Source of the DNA: Blastocladiella britannica
Lineage: Eukaryota > Blastocladiomycota > Blastocladiomycetes > Blastocladiales > Blastocladiaceae
Assembly (NCBI GenBank): GCA_025349905.2
Contig: MU624754.1
Span: 1-25,895, forward strand
DNA: 25,895 nucleotides
Reading direction: 5' to 3'
Position numbers and translations under genes: made by a program. Under the pieces are notes generated by a model, which was given only the letters and a program-made list of their open reading frames with translations, made no database searches and was not told the origin of the DNA. Shown piece by piece: positions 10,831-20,571 of this stretch (positions are counted from its first letter, which is position 1; each line of letters opens with the position of its first letter).

Positions 10831-11219
10831 ACGATCGCCGCCATCGTCGGGACCTGAAGCGACGGCATGCGGGTGTTGATGGCCTTGATCTCGGGCGACC
10901 TGGCCTCCAACGCCTTGCGCTTGGCCTTCGCGATGTTGTCGCCGCACCCGTGGATGTACTCCTTCCGCGAGAGCGCGCGATCCCTCGACGTTCCGTCGGT
11001 CTCCACGATCACCAGCGACTGCACCTTGGTCGCACCCGGATCCGACCCGATCAGCTTCCCAAAGCTGTGGCCGCCAATCTCGCGGTACATCTTGTTGGCG
11101 TCCTTGCGGTACGCGTCAATTTTGATGTTGCCGGTGGTGGTCTCGTTGGTGGTGGCCGAGTTGGTGGCGGTGGATGGGGCGAACGGAGCCGCATCGACGT
11201 TCAGACCACGAGCGGACAT
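10831..11219 (-). CDS. Fanzor N-proximal part with RuvC-I (partial, runs into gap)
   Basis: From an ATG at 11219 (MSARGLNVDAAPFAPS) the frame is open to the gap. After a Thr/Ala/Asn-rich linker comes NIKIDAYRKDANKMYREIGG, then the RuvC-I strand FGKLIGSDPGATKVQSLVIV with the catalytic-type Asp in SDPG. Next are ALSRKEYIHGCGDNIAKAKR and RMPSLQVPT, which match the Fanzor pattern (GxDPG ... LS..+Y ... PS..T). Fanzors normally have 200-300 residues before RuvC-I (wedge/REC region); here only about 50 are available in this frame, so the copy is 5'-truncated, spliced from exons I cannot see, or frameshifted. The frame is open further upstream to about 11261 without ATG and overlaps the end of another ORF (11252-11440). 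Confidence 0.75.
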
Positions 11220-11251
11220 GGTGGCGATGGCGGCGGTGGATGCCGTCGTGG

Positions 11252-11440
11252 TCACAGGCACGCAAGGCTTGGGCGCAGCCCGCTGTACCCGAACGCGCGC
11301 TCCGCAATCGCCGCCATGCGCTCCTCGTCGGTGCCGTTGAACATGCCGTAGCTGGCAGCAATGCGGATCGCATCATCGTCAGAGTTGGGCGTGCCGGGCA
11401 ACTTGCCATCGACAATTTTCAGGTACGGGGTGGTGGCCAT
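11252..11440 (-). CDS. Short ORF upstream of Fanzor (62 aa), possibly its first exon or a broken N-terminus
   Basis: ATG at 11440 begins MATTPYLKIVDGKLPGTPNS, followed by DDDAIRIAASYGMFNGTDEE and a helix ending YSGLRPSLACL, then a stop at 11252. Composition is protein-like and codon use resembles neighbouring genes. The end overlaps the start of the Fanzor frame by a few bases and a one-base shift would join the two, but no intron of plausible length fits. A donor-like GTACAG occurs after AERAFG. Either this is the true Fanzor N-terminus separated by an indel, or exon 1 of an unrelated gene invaded by the Fanzor element. Not recognised as a known family. Confidence 0.4.
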   Translation of the reverse strand: MATTPYLKIVDGKLPGTPNSDDDAIRIAASYGMFNGTDEERMAAIAERAFGYSGLRPSLACL

Positions 11441-11485
11441 GGTCAAATTTTTCTGGCTTATGAAATCACACTCACCCCAAGTCAA

Positions 11486-11862
11486 AGTTCTGTCTTGCGA
11501 ACGAGCAAATGGCTGACATGATTATTTGTTATATAGGTTTCCTTTTGTGTGCGATCAAGTTCGAGCAGGATTTGGATGTGATCGAGACCGAGTATTTGGG
11601 GAAAGCGTAAGTCCACTGGAAAAGGTGATCAAGCCCGATTCCCGAGGAAAATGAAGAAAACCTCCAAAGGAATCATGGCAGCGTCAACGGCTTAGCCAGG
11701 CAACAATCCAGCGGAAAAAGTGGGATTTTTATTAGGTTAAAGTTCGACAGATTCTGGGTGATGTTACACTTTCCTGCGGATAGTATCTTGCCCTGTTTAT
11801 CCTGAAGCTTTTAGACAGTTCTCCGTCGGATTTTGTTCCGACTCTCCCCACCAGTGTGGAAT
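11486..11862. other. Intergenic region with an orphan exon-like segment
   Basis: 377 bp between the 5' side of the Fanzor locus and the 3' end of the phosphodiesterase gene. It should contain the PDE 3' UTR. Apart from the plus-strand segment at 11509-11610, described separately, I see no gene, RNA or repeat here. Confidence 0.5.
11509..11610 (+). other. Orphan exon-like ORF (33 aa)
   Basis: ATG at 11509 opens a 33-residue frame whose second half, FLLCAIKFEQDLDVIETEYL, is protein-like. The segment 11537-11606 is bounded by a TATATAG acceptor typical of this genome and by GTAAGT, a strong donor. It could be an internal exon of a lost or unmodelled plus-strand gene, or chance. No partner exons were found on either side. 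Confidence 0.2.
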
Positions 11863-14800
11863 TCAAATCCCCGACGTCGCCCTCATATCTCCGCGCCGTG
11901 GAGTCGACGGCCCCGCCGGCTCCTCGCCCAAGCTGCTGCTCCCTTCAGGCGAAACCCCCCGGCTCGCCGAACGTGGCGGTGTCCCCGTCGCCCCCGCCGC
12001 CGCCAATGCCTTGCGCGGATTCGACAAGAACGACCCGGAAGGCGGCCCGGCCTTGAGCATATCCGAGCTCCCCTCCACATCCTCTTCCATTTCGGGAATC
12101 GCCAGCGGCATGCCCGCGTCGCCGCGCATCGATGGCCCCCGCGGAATCGCTCGTAGGCCCTGCAAAGACGCGGACCCGCGGCGCACGTTACCCGACGGCA
12201 AGATTGCGCCACCGGCCGTCCCGTCGCGCGTGGTCATGATCACTACCCCACCCGGTGGTGGTGGGGCCGACAGTGGAGATCCACCGGCGGTGCCGCCATT
12301 GGCTGCGGCCACGAGCGCCGCGGCCATGGCCGCGCTGGCGGCCGCACTCTCGCGCCGGACTAGCGCAATGCTGTCGATCGACATCTGGCTCGCGGTGCTG
12401 ATGGTGCTGTTGGACGACATGGGCCCATTATCGATACTGATGCCGGGACTGTAGCTGCCGTTGATGTGGCCACCGTTGGGCAGCTGCTGCATGTCGGACC
12501 GGATCGCCGCGCCGCCGTTTGCTGGGATCAGTAGCATCCCCGCGCGGTGAGGCGGTAAGACATGCATGTGGCCGCCGCCTCCATTCAGAGCATTGACCGA
12601 CCCGGCCACGTACTCGGACTGGGCGCGTAACCGCACGCTGCCGTTGGTGAAGTTGCCGCCGTACATGCCGCTGCCGCCGTTCCGCACCGACGAAACGCTC
12701 GTGTGCGTCGAGTCCTCCGACCGCAGCACCGTGGACGCGATGCTGTCGGACACGGGCACCGTCGCGGTACTCCCGGACGCGGACGTTTCTGACCGGGGAC
12801 CACCTTGCCCTGCCTGCATAGGGTCGGCACTGGGACTGTGCCGCGGGCCCAACCCCTGGAACCGGCCGTACATGGACATGGACGCGATCGACCCGGCCGC
12901 AAAACTGTACGACCGCTTGGACCGGCTGGGCGACCGTAATGTGCTGCCGCCGCCGATTGCGGTCGGGGAAGATAGCCCCTGGGTGGTGGTGGACGATGCG
13001 CCGCCGCCTGGGCTTGTGGCACGGGTCTCGTCTCCACCCGCCGCCGCTGCACCTCCAACCACGTTCAAGTTGTCTCGCGACCGCGACCCCTCGGCCCAGA
13101 AACTGCGGTTGTCGGCCACGTTCTTCAAGATGACTTCGTTCGCCGGCGATACCAGGTACGATGTCCACGAGGTGTACAGTGGCGCAACGATAAAGTCAAT
13201 AAAGGATTGCTGGCATTTGGCCACGTTCTCGTCGGCCTGGCATGCACGGTCCATGAACTTGGAGATCGGGATCCCGAACGACCGCTCTTGGTCGCCCTGC
13301 TGGTAGAATTCCTCTGCATACAAAAGTGATCAGTTAACCGTAAAATGGATCGAGATAACCAAGTCGAGAGAGTATACCCATGATCCGCGTCGTCCACTCC
13401 AAGGACACTGCCCGCGGCCGCGTCGGGTTGTTCAAATCAGAGCACTTCATGGCGAGCACGAGCACGAGCATTTTGAGTTCTGGCTTGTCCAACTTGAGCT
13501 CCTCCTTTTGCCCGCTCACGGCCGACAACTGGGACTTGAACTTGTTGAGGAACTCGAAATGTTTGCCTATTGAAGTTGGTTAGACTCGGCGCACCCAAAG
13601 ATCACAAAATGAAAAAAAAAAAAAAGGTACCCATATCAGTGGCCATGACAAGCTCAATGATCAGCTTGCGTGCCTCGTCGTACTGGCCCGGCCCCATTTT
13701 GCGGAACAGTTGCCGCTGCTCCGCGATCGAAATCCCCGTGGCCGCATGATGAAACTCCAGCACCGACGTGTCCGAGTACAAGATACTGAGCGGGTGCCGC
13801 GACTTGACAATGAAAGCGTTGGTCACGCCCGGGTGGTCGACGTCGTGCATTGCGCAGGCGAGCACGATCGCAAACAGCTCGAGCGACGAGCACGCGCTCG
13901 AGATGCGCGTGTCGTTCAAAAACACCCACATGGCCTGCAACATGTCGGCGGCGTGAATCGCATTGTGGTCTATACAGGGGTCGTTAGTTGCCGTTTGTGG
14001 TCGTCGTCCAAAAAAAATATAAACATACGTACAAGGATTATCCTGGTACGTCAACTCAATTTCGTCCAAGTACTGCAACAGCGCGACCTCGTCGACCTTC
14101 ACTTCCTCGACCAACTTGAGCTTCTTCAAGATATAGTAGCTCATGAACAGCAGCGGGTGTCCGTTGGTAGCCTCGGTGAACTCGAAGATATCAAAGTCCC
14201 AGTGATGCGCGTTCTCGGCCATTTCGCGCACCCGCTGGGTCTGCATGTCGCTCAGCCGGAACACGTCGCGCGACAAGTACTCGATCGCCATGGGGGCTTC
14301 GGCAACGTACCCAGCCGCGTCAAACTGACCCGCGGCCGCAATCGCCGCTGCCGCCGCTACCGCCGCCCCACGACTGATCGTCCGGGTCCGTGCGGCCCTG
14401 ATGTTCTGCGCCTGGTCCGATGCCGCCGACGTGCGTTTCCCAATCACGGTTGTCGCAATCCAGTCTTTCACATCATCGTCCATGTCCCCCTTATCCACTA
14501 GCCGGTCGATCTGTGAGTTGAATATGTCGCCTTGCACCAGGATGTTCATCACCGCGTCAATCTGCTTGCGTAAGCGCGCCGACGTGGTGCACGCTTTGAG
14601 CATTTGTAGGATCTCGATCGCGCGCTGGATCGGCGCGTCTTCGCCCGGCTGCGAGTCGGTGGTGTCGAGCTTGGAGGAGGTGACCATGCCCGAGACCAGG
14701 TGGTTGGGCGAGCTGTTGGCGTTGCCGTTCGACCGCGTGTTTCCGGAAGCAGGCGCATGCTCGGTTTTTTTATTCTTGTGCCGGTCCAGGCGTTTCTGCA

Positions 14801-17607
14801 CAAAACGAATCGTTCATGACTTGGTAAAATGACAAAAAAAAAAAAACGCAAGCATACCCGCTTCGACCACAAGTACACGCTCCCGATCGTGGCGAATATC
14901 AACAACGCGGCGGCCCCCGCCAGAAACGCCGACGTGGCCGCGATCGACTGCATCAATCCGGTCGGAGTACACGCGTTTGCGCTCGCATCAAACACCAGCC
15001 CGTCGCCCATGCACGTGCACACGCCCGGTGACACGCGCGTACGTGGCGCTGTGCATGTCAGGCACGTCGATTTGCCCGAACTGGCCTGGAACGTGCCGTC
15101 GGGACACGTTGCGCAGCTCGACTGGCCGTCGGCCGTCGAGATCGACCCGGCAGGACACGGGGTGCACGACGTTGCGGCACCGGCGGGTGCAAAGTACCCG
15201 ATCGGACAGGAGGTGCAGGTTGCGGAGGTGCCCGCGTTCGTGGAGTTGCGGTAGGTTCCGGCGGCGCAGGCGACACAAGACGTAGAGGGTGATCCGGGAT
15301 AGTACCCGGCCGGGCAGCTGGTCAGTGGAATCGCGGCCACCGACAATCCCACACCGCCGGATCGAAGCCCGGTATACGATACGCGTAAGTGCGCGGGCAA
15401 GAACGGCGCCGTGAGGTAGTAGGGCAAGCTCGAATTCACCATCGCCGCCGACACCGTGAGCGACGATGCGGCGACCGCAGTCGGCGACGAACTGACCGCA
15501 AGTTTGTCCCCGACCTTGAGGCCCGTGAGCACCACCGAAATGTTGGCGGCGATTTGCGTCGTCGATCCCGTCAGCTGAAGCGTCATATCGCCCGCGGCCC
15601 GCGTACTCGCGGCGCACGGGTCGGTCCATGTCACGGCGCGAGACGCGTCCAGAGCAGCGGTGGCGTTGACGGAGCACATGCCCACCACTGCCGCCGCCGA
15701 CGCGGAACTCGATAAGGGCCAAACAACCTGGCTGGCAAACGAGTAAGACGCCGTAGAAGCGTACGCGCGGTACATCGCATCCACCACGTCCACGTGCCAG
15801 GTGACTGCTCCACCGATCCGCGCCTTGAGCCCGGCCGGCAACATGTCCCACGTATCGCCCGTGGTGCAGATACTAAATGTGGCGCCGGACGCCGCCGCAC
15901 TGGTGGCCGCCAGTCCCCCGATCGAAATGTCGGTAAAGTACGCGACCGAGGGGGCCGTGGGTGCGGCGGCGGCAGCAAGCGTGGCGGTCAATCCGACGGC
16001 CTGCGGCCACATGTCGCCCGCGTTGCGCGCGCGCGCGACCAGGGTTCCGGCCCAGTCGAGTAACACGTCGGCGGGAACCTGCGAGGCCACCACCAGCTGA
16101 TCGGATCCGGGCCACAGCGCACGGAGTCCCGACCAAGTCAAGGTGGAGGACGATGGGATTGCGCCGTTGCCGTCGAGGTGCGCGAGACTCGTCACTGACA
16201 CCAGCGCCGCCTGGCACACGCCCATCCCGACATACGACGCCAGGCCCGAGGCAACAAACTGGCCCAGCGCACACTCACCCGACTGGCAAGCGGGCGATCG
16301 CTGAAGCGTCGATCCGAGTGTGACGGCGAGTGGAGCCGTGGATGCCGAAATCGCTGCGAGTTTGGCGGTTCCGAGCGCCTGCGTGGCGCTATCTGGCTGC
16401 ACGCACGTGCCGGAGTTGGAGGGGTCAGCGCAGGACACGGCGATCAGGGCCCCGGTTGAAACCGCAGACGAGGCAGTTCGCGGGAAGTTCTCAGCGTACA
16501 CGGCCGCGACGGATGCGCCACCAGTATCGGGAACCCACGCAACCGTCATATTGACACCGGCGGAATTGGCCACGCGCCATGGAAAGTTGGCCGATGCGGA
16601 TACGGGCAGTCCAAATGCCGCGACTGAGGGCTGCTGGCCAGCGGAGCCCGCGAAAAACACGTCGATCCCTGTCACCTGCCGCACGACCGTCCAGTCTACC
16701 AGCGGGTCGGCTGACGTGCCAATCGCCACGACCAGGTCGCACTGTTCCATGGTCGCGAGCTGGCGCACGATGGTCGTCACGCGGGCAATGGCCGCGGCCG
16801 GTGGCTCGGCAGAGGTAAACGGACCGACGGTGTCGGAGCACGGTGCGATCGAGCATTGATCTAGTCCAATTCATTCAGTATTTTAGACATAACACAAAAA
16901 GATATAACAAATAGAGACGTACAAGGAGACCCGATCGAGATAATCCCGACTTTGACGGGCTGGTTTGTGCTCGAGTCGACGACGGACGCAACAGTGTATG
17001 GTTTCACTTGTGCCTGAAGCGCAAGGCGCGTCGCGAAATTCCATGTGGTTGCAACCAGCGGGAAATTGGCTCGCTGGGCGACATCTGTTGCGTGTGGTCG
17101 TTGTCAATCAGTTATGCGGTTGAATCAGAGTGGGAGGATTCATGGCACAATAACGCACTTGTCGACAGGGAAGCAGGCCCAATTCCCAGCTCTCGGGTGC
17201 CGATTCTGTTGTTACACCAAGATTTAAAGGTTTCTAGCTTCAAAAAGGACTATGATGGAAATAAGGACCTACCCAGAGGCATGATAGGAAAGCGTATTCA
17301 TGACATCCGTCTCGGCAGCGCCAGCGGCAGCAATGTCGGACGCAGCGCCGCCGCCAATAAACCCGTGGCCATTGATCCGCACAGTACTGCCGGCAGGGTA
17401 CTGGCCAAACACGGATTTAATTCGCGCGAATCCTCCAACACCCTGTTATTTATTCGGTATGAGACGCAGAGCAGAAATGGTCAAGTTATAAAATCAAACA
17501 TTGGTATCCACAAGGCGACCATTCACTGCATTTGTAAAGAGCAACGTGACGCGAGCGTGCGTGGTTCCGGCCATAGCAACAACGAGCACGAAGGCCAGGA
17601 GAATCAT
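11863..17607 (-). CDS. Receptor-like cyclic-nucleotide phosphodiesterase with pseudo-5'-nucleotidase ectodomain (9 exons)
   Basis: Exons 17607-17500, 17442-17273, 17205-17159, 17084-16923, 16860-14858, 14795-14033, 13969-13631, 13566-13378, 13313-11863; every phase closes; 1743 aa. Order: signal peptide (1-18, MILLAFVLVVAMAGTTHA); 5'-nucleotidase-like fold (about 19-560: LLFTNAVNG, GGFARI, ANFPLVATTWNFA, KVGIISIG, GECALGQFVASGL, LTWSGLRALWPGSDQLVV); Cys-rich GCC2/GCC3-type repeats (about 677-796); one TM helix (about 803-825) followed by WSKR; class I PDE (about 1010-1330); Ser/Gly/Pro-rich tail. PDE motifs are intact: HNAIHAAD (1086), HDVDHPG (1126), LEFHH, ATDMGKHFEFLNKF, KCSDLNNPTRP (Asp 1241) and the purine-binding Gln in KCQQSFIDFIV. 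It should hydrolyse cAMP and/or cGMP in the cytosol. An alternative ATG at 17700 gives a longer N-terminus. Donor 1 (GTTTGA) is the least certain junction. Confidence 0.88.
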
Positions 17608-17956
17608 GAACCAGTTGTTGCAATTTCGGTGTGATCGCGATCGAGCGCAGCCGTTGTGTCGGGTGTCTGTTCCGGTACGCGAGAGTAGGAGCGGATCCAT
17701 TCTAAATGACTCTACTTGCATGTGGTATGACGAAAAAGCGCGGGATTCGGCCCATGATCTGTGTTTATGAGCAGTGTCCATGGGCGGCAACCGTGTCGCC
17801 GTTTCTTCAAGCTTATTCTTGCTCGCTTGGAAATAGGGCGACATATGAAGCAAAGTCGCTTTTTTAATTCGGGAAAGGTTAAATATAATTTTTTGAAATC
17901 AAAATAATTTCACATCGTCGACTTTCCCATTCCCAATCACATGTAATTTGCAAAAA
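17608..17956. promoter_or_regulatory. Divergent intergenic region between receptor-PDE and ThrE-like gene
   Basis: About 350 bp separate the two predicted start codons. The PDE-side frame stays open upstream to 17853, so part of this stretch may be PDE coding if the 17700 ATG (MDPLLLSRTGTD...) is used. An AT-rich core lies near 17870-17915. No specific regulatory motif is claimed. Confidence 0.4.
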
Positions 17957-19847
17957 ATGACTGCGATTCGACCCCAAACACCAGGTGATCGCCCAGTACC
18001 TTCCCCTCGGGCCCTTGCACAACAGCAATCTCTGAAGCGGCGATGGCAAGGTCAGCTCTAACATCCTTATCTTCTCCACAACGTAAGAACTGACACAAGC
18101 ACAAAGGAAAAACACAGTCGGGCTCACAACGCAAACAGTACACCTCGCGCACCAATTAGTCGTATCTTTAACTCGCGGCCTGTACACTGCGGGCGCTCCG
18201 CTGTACTCGATCGAGCTCCGCGCCTTGGCCGTCGCCGATGCACTGGGCGTTCCACTAACGGTCTTGGCGATTCCCACCGGCTTGATTTGCGCGTTTGGAA
18301 CGGGCCCCGATGGAACCATGCCCCCTGCAACCTGTCTGTACCAGGGCGTGCAGGGCCAGGACATGGGCCGGATTCTGGAACTCGACCGGTTTGCCAAGAC
18401 GCTGGCGGGGTCAGCGGCCGACGTGGACATGGCGCGGCGAGTGCGGGCCCGCGTGTTCCTTGCATTGGGTCAGAATGACGATGACGGTGGTCGTGAGCGT
18501 GGTGGAAGTCGGCCTCGGCACGAGTTTTTGCCGCTGCTGGAGGACGACGTTCAGATTGACGGAGGCGAGCAAGTACCACCACCACCACCACCGATTGGAA
18601 TGGCCGCGGAGAAGAAGATGGTGGCTCGATCGTCGACGCCGATCCCAACCCTGTCGCTCTCGCACGTGCAGCTGGAAGCGTTCAAGGCGGAGCTGGACGC
18701 CATCTTGGCCGGCAAGGACTGGTGGCCGCGCTGGCTCTCGGTTGTATGTCAGGCCACGTGCGGCATGCTGCTTGCCTCCTTATGGTAAGCCCATTTGGTT
18801 TTCGACTGGAAAAAACGAGGAGAGCTAACCAATTGTTGTACAGGCTTCCAGTGACGCCGCTCGACCTGGTATTCACATGGCTCATGGGCGCGGTCCATGG
18901 GATGCTCCTGCAAGTCGAGAAGCGCAACGGCGTGCAAGCCATGGACATGTTTATTCCGTTGGTGGTCGGAGTCTTGTCGAAAGCGGCCGAGATCGTGCTG
19001 TCGCCGTCGCGCGTGTGCTTTGCGACCGTCTGCGTCATGTCCAGCTTCACGTACTTTCCCGGCGTCCCCATGTGCGTTTTTTTCATTTCAATGTCCGAGA
19101 AAGATATCTCACTTTAATAAGGATAGTACACTGGCCATGGTCGAGTTCGCAGCCCACAACACCGTGACGGGCGTCGCGCGAGTCCTCGACTCGTTTCTGC
19201 GTATCTTCAAGCTCGGGTTCGGTATGGTCCTGGGTTCCGCGTTTGCAGCGGCCATGGTCACTGGGTCTCCCGCAGCCGGTAACTTGGCGTGCATGTCGGA
19301 TCCGACGCGGCCAGGGGCTATGGTGCTGCGGAAAGTGTTGCCAGGCGGGGCGGCGCTGATGCTGATAGCCGTCCCGCTGGTGCTGTGCATGTGCGTGGTG
19401 CTGAAAGCAAGTCGGCGGCAGCTCGGGTGGATGCTATTGGTCGGGTGGACGGCGTTGCTGAGTACGGCCATATCATCCCTTTCTCACTGTACTTTGACAC
19501 TGAGCTCCTTGATATTAGCCTACTTGGTGGCCCTGAATGCCGGTGTCGACAGTGGCATGGCCGCCGCGCTCTCGTCGCTGCAATCGTCGCTGGTCTCCAA
19601 CGTCCTGGCGCGTCGGTTCAATCACCCGGGGATCGCAACCCTGCTGGCCGGCTTGATCTGGCTCAACCCGGGCCCGCCATTTGTACGCGGCGCTTTACTG
19701 CTGCTCACCGAGGACGTGGCGTCGTCGGTCGGGTTTGCAACCGAGGCGGTGATCCGCGCACTGTCGATCGTCATCGGACTGTACGTGTCCCGGCTGCTGA
19801 GTATGCCCGTGTGGCGGAAGCGGACGCTGGCCGACTTGTCGGCGTGA
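17957..19847 (+). CDS. ThrE / PRM10-like threonine-serine exporter family membrane protein (4 exons)
   Basis: Model: exons 17957-18050, 18139-18784, 18844-19071 and 19127-19847; introns of 88, 59 and 55 nt; 562 aa. After a short basic N-terminus, exon 2 begins VHLAHQLVVSLTRGLYTAGA then PLYSIELRALAVADALGV, the ThrE-family opening (LxxALxxYGAPTHRLExxL). LYQGVQGQDMGRILELDRFA matches the G-x-D-x-GRL region. A hydrophilic acidic/His/Pro insert (including PPPPPP) of about 90 residues follows, then a helix and about ten TM segments. YFPGVPITLAMVEFAAHNTV across intron 3 matches the PGxTLTxAxxEl motif. Bacterial ThrE exports threonine/serine with proton exchange; the fungal relative PRM10 is pheromone-regulated with unknown substrate. 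The start codon is the weakest part. An in-frame intron-like stretch lies at 19462-19518. Confidence 0.82.
19462..19518 (+). other. In-frame 57-nt intron-like segment inside the ThrE-like gene
   Basis: Begins GTACGG and ends GATATTAG, is a multiple of three, contains no in-frame stop, and has the size and ends of the genome's other introns. Retained, it encodes Ser/Thr/Leu-rich residues (SLSHCTLTLSSLILA); removed, it joins WTALLT to YLVALNAGVDSG. Confidence 0.45.
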
Positions 19848-19987
19848 GAAATGCCATTCCCATTGCACGTTGTTTTCATTCACTTTCCTTTGAACGATCC
19901 CAGCTCCATTGGAGATTCCAGTCGAGGAAAACAGCAAAAAGAGACAACAAATAAAAGACCATATATCCACAACGATGTAAAAGTAAA

Positions 19988-20526
19988 TCAGACGTAGGCG
20001 GCCACCGGGAAGTACGTGGTCTTGGAGTCGGTGGGCATGGCCGAGTCGGTGGACCGCGCCCAGGTGTGCTGGTGGATCGAGGGCGGGGTCGGGAGGTCTG
20101 CGGCGGTGGCGGCAATCTCCTGAGCAGTGACGGTGGCAATGGCCATGCCGGGACCGGCCGCGAGTCTATGCCACATGATGGTGAGTATTGTTTTGGTATG
20201 GAAAACGGGAGTAACATACGACTTAACGGCACTCCCCTCGGCCAGCTGCGCGAGCGGGTTGGCGTAGACGGTGGTCTGCGGGTAGTCCCGGCGGTGGTCG
20301 CGCTGGAAGTAGTAGTTGTTGGACACGCGGGAGTTCTCGCTGCATAAAAATTAATTAATTCGAGGGGTACGAGCATCTCAATAAGAGAACCGTACGTCTC
20401 GGGCGGAACAAACTTGGGCTGCGACGCCGGCGCAATCTGGCGGAAAGTGCCGCCCCAGATATCGGCCTCGACCACGTTCGGGTTGACGGTCAGCCGCAGT
20501 CGCTTGAGGGCGTTGTAGAAGGCCAT
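19988..20526 (-). CDS. NADH dehydrogenase (complex I) accessory subunit NDUFA7/B14.5a-like (3 exons)
   Basis: Model: exons 20526-20396, 20339-20220 and 20165-19988; introns 56 and 54 nt (GTACGG...TGCAG; GTATGT...CATAG); 142 aa. N-terminal MAFYNALKRLRLTVNPN..., then FRQIAPASQPKFVPPE and, across intron 1, ENSRVSNNYYFQRDHRRDYP. This matches the diagnostic B14.5a stretch (QPPPKLP...LSNNYYxxRDxRRE). The C-terminal 60 residues are an Ala/Thr/Pro-rich extension ending TTYFPVAAYV, longer than or different from the animal protein. It would sit in the mitochondrial inner-membrane complex I as a structural subunit. It lies 45 bp downstream of the NadR-type gene on the same strand. Confidence 0.85.
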
Positions 20527-20571
20527 ATTTTTGTATCAAATTGTTGAGTTAAATTGGGAAAAGAGAGCAGC

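Noticed and set aside
9934..10857. Plus-strand ORFs running through the N gap
   Set aside because: Open only because N codons contain no stops; the minus strand holds the zinc finger and RuvC motifs.
13608..13625. A/T homopolymer runs (also near 14833, 21891, 25482)
   Set aside because: They lie in introns or next to start codons and look like polypyrimidine tracts or simple slippage, not features.
14977..16859. Several plus-strand ORFs opposite the PDE ectodomain
   Set aside because: Shadows of exon 5, whose minus frame contains the Cys-rich repeats, TM helix and nucleotidase-like blocks.
16883..17107. Minus-strand 74-codon frame inside the PDE locus
   Set aside because: Gives nonsense relative to the nucleotidase family; the frame reading ANFPLVATTWNFA, reached by a phase-correct splice, is the real one.
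19289..19954. Alternative plus frame (221 codons) inside the ThrE-like gene
   Set aside because: Arg-rich off-frame translation; the chosen frame has continuous TM helices and the family motif.
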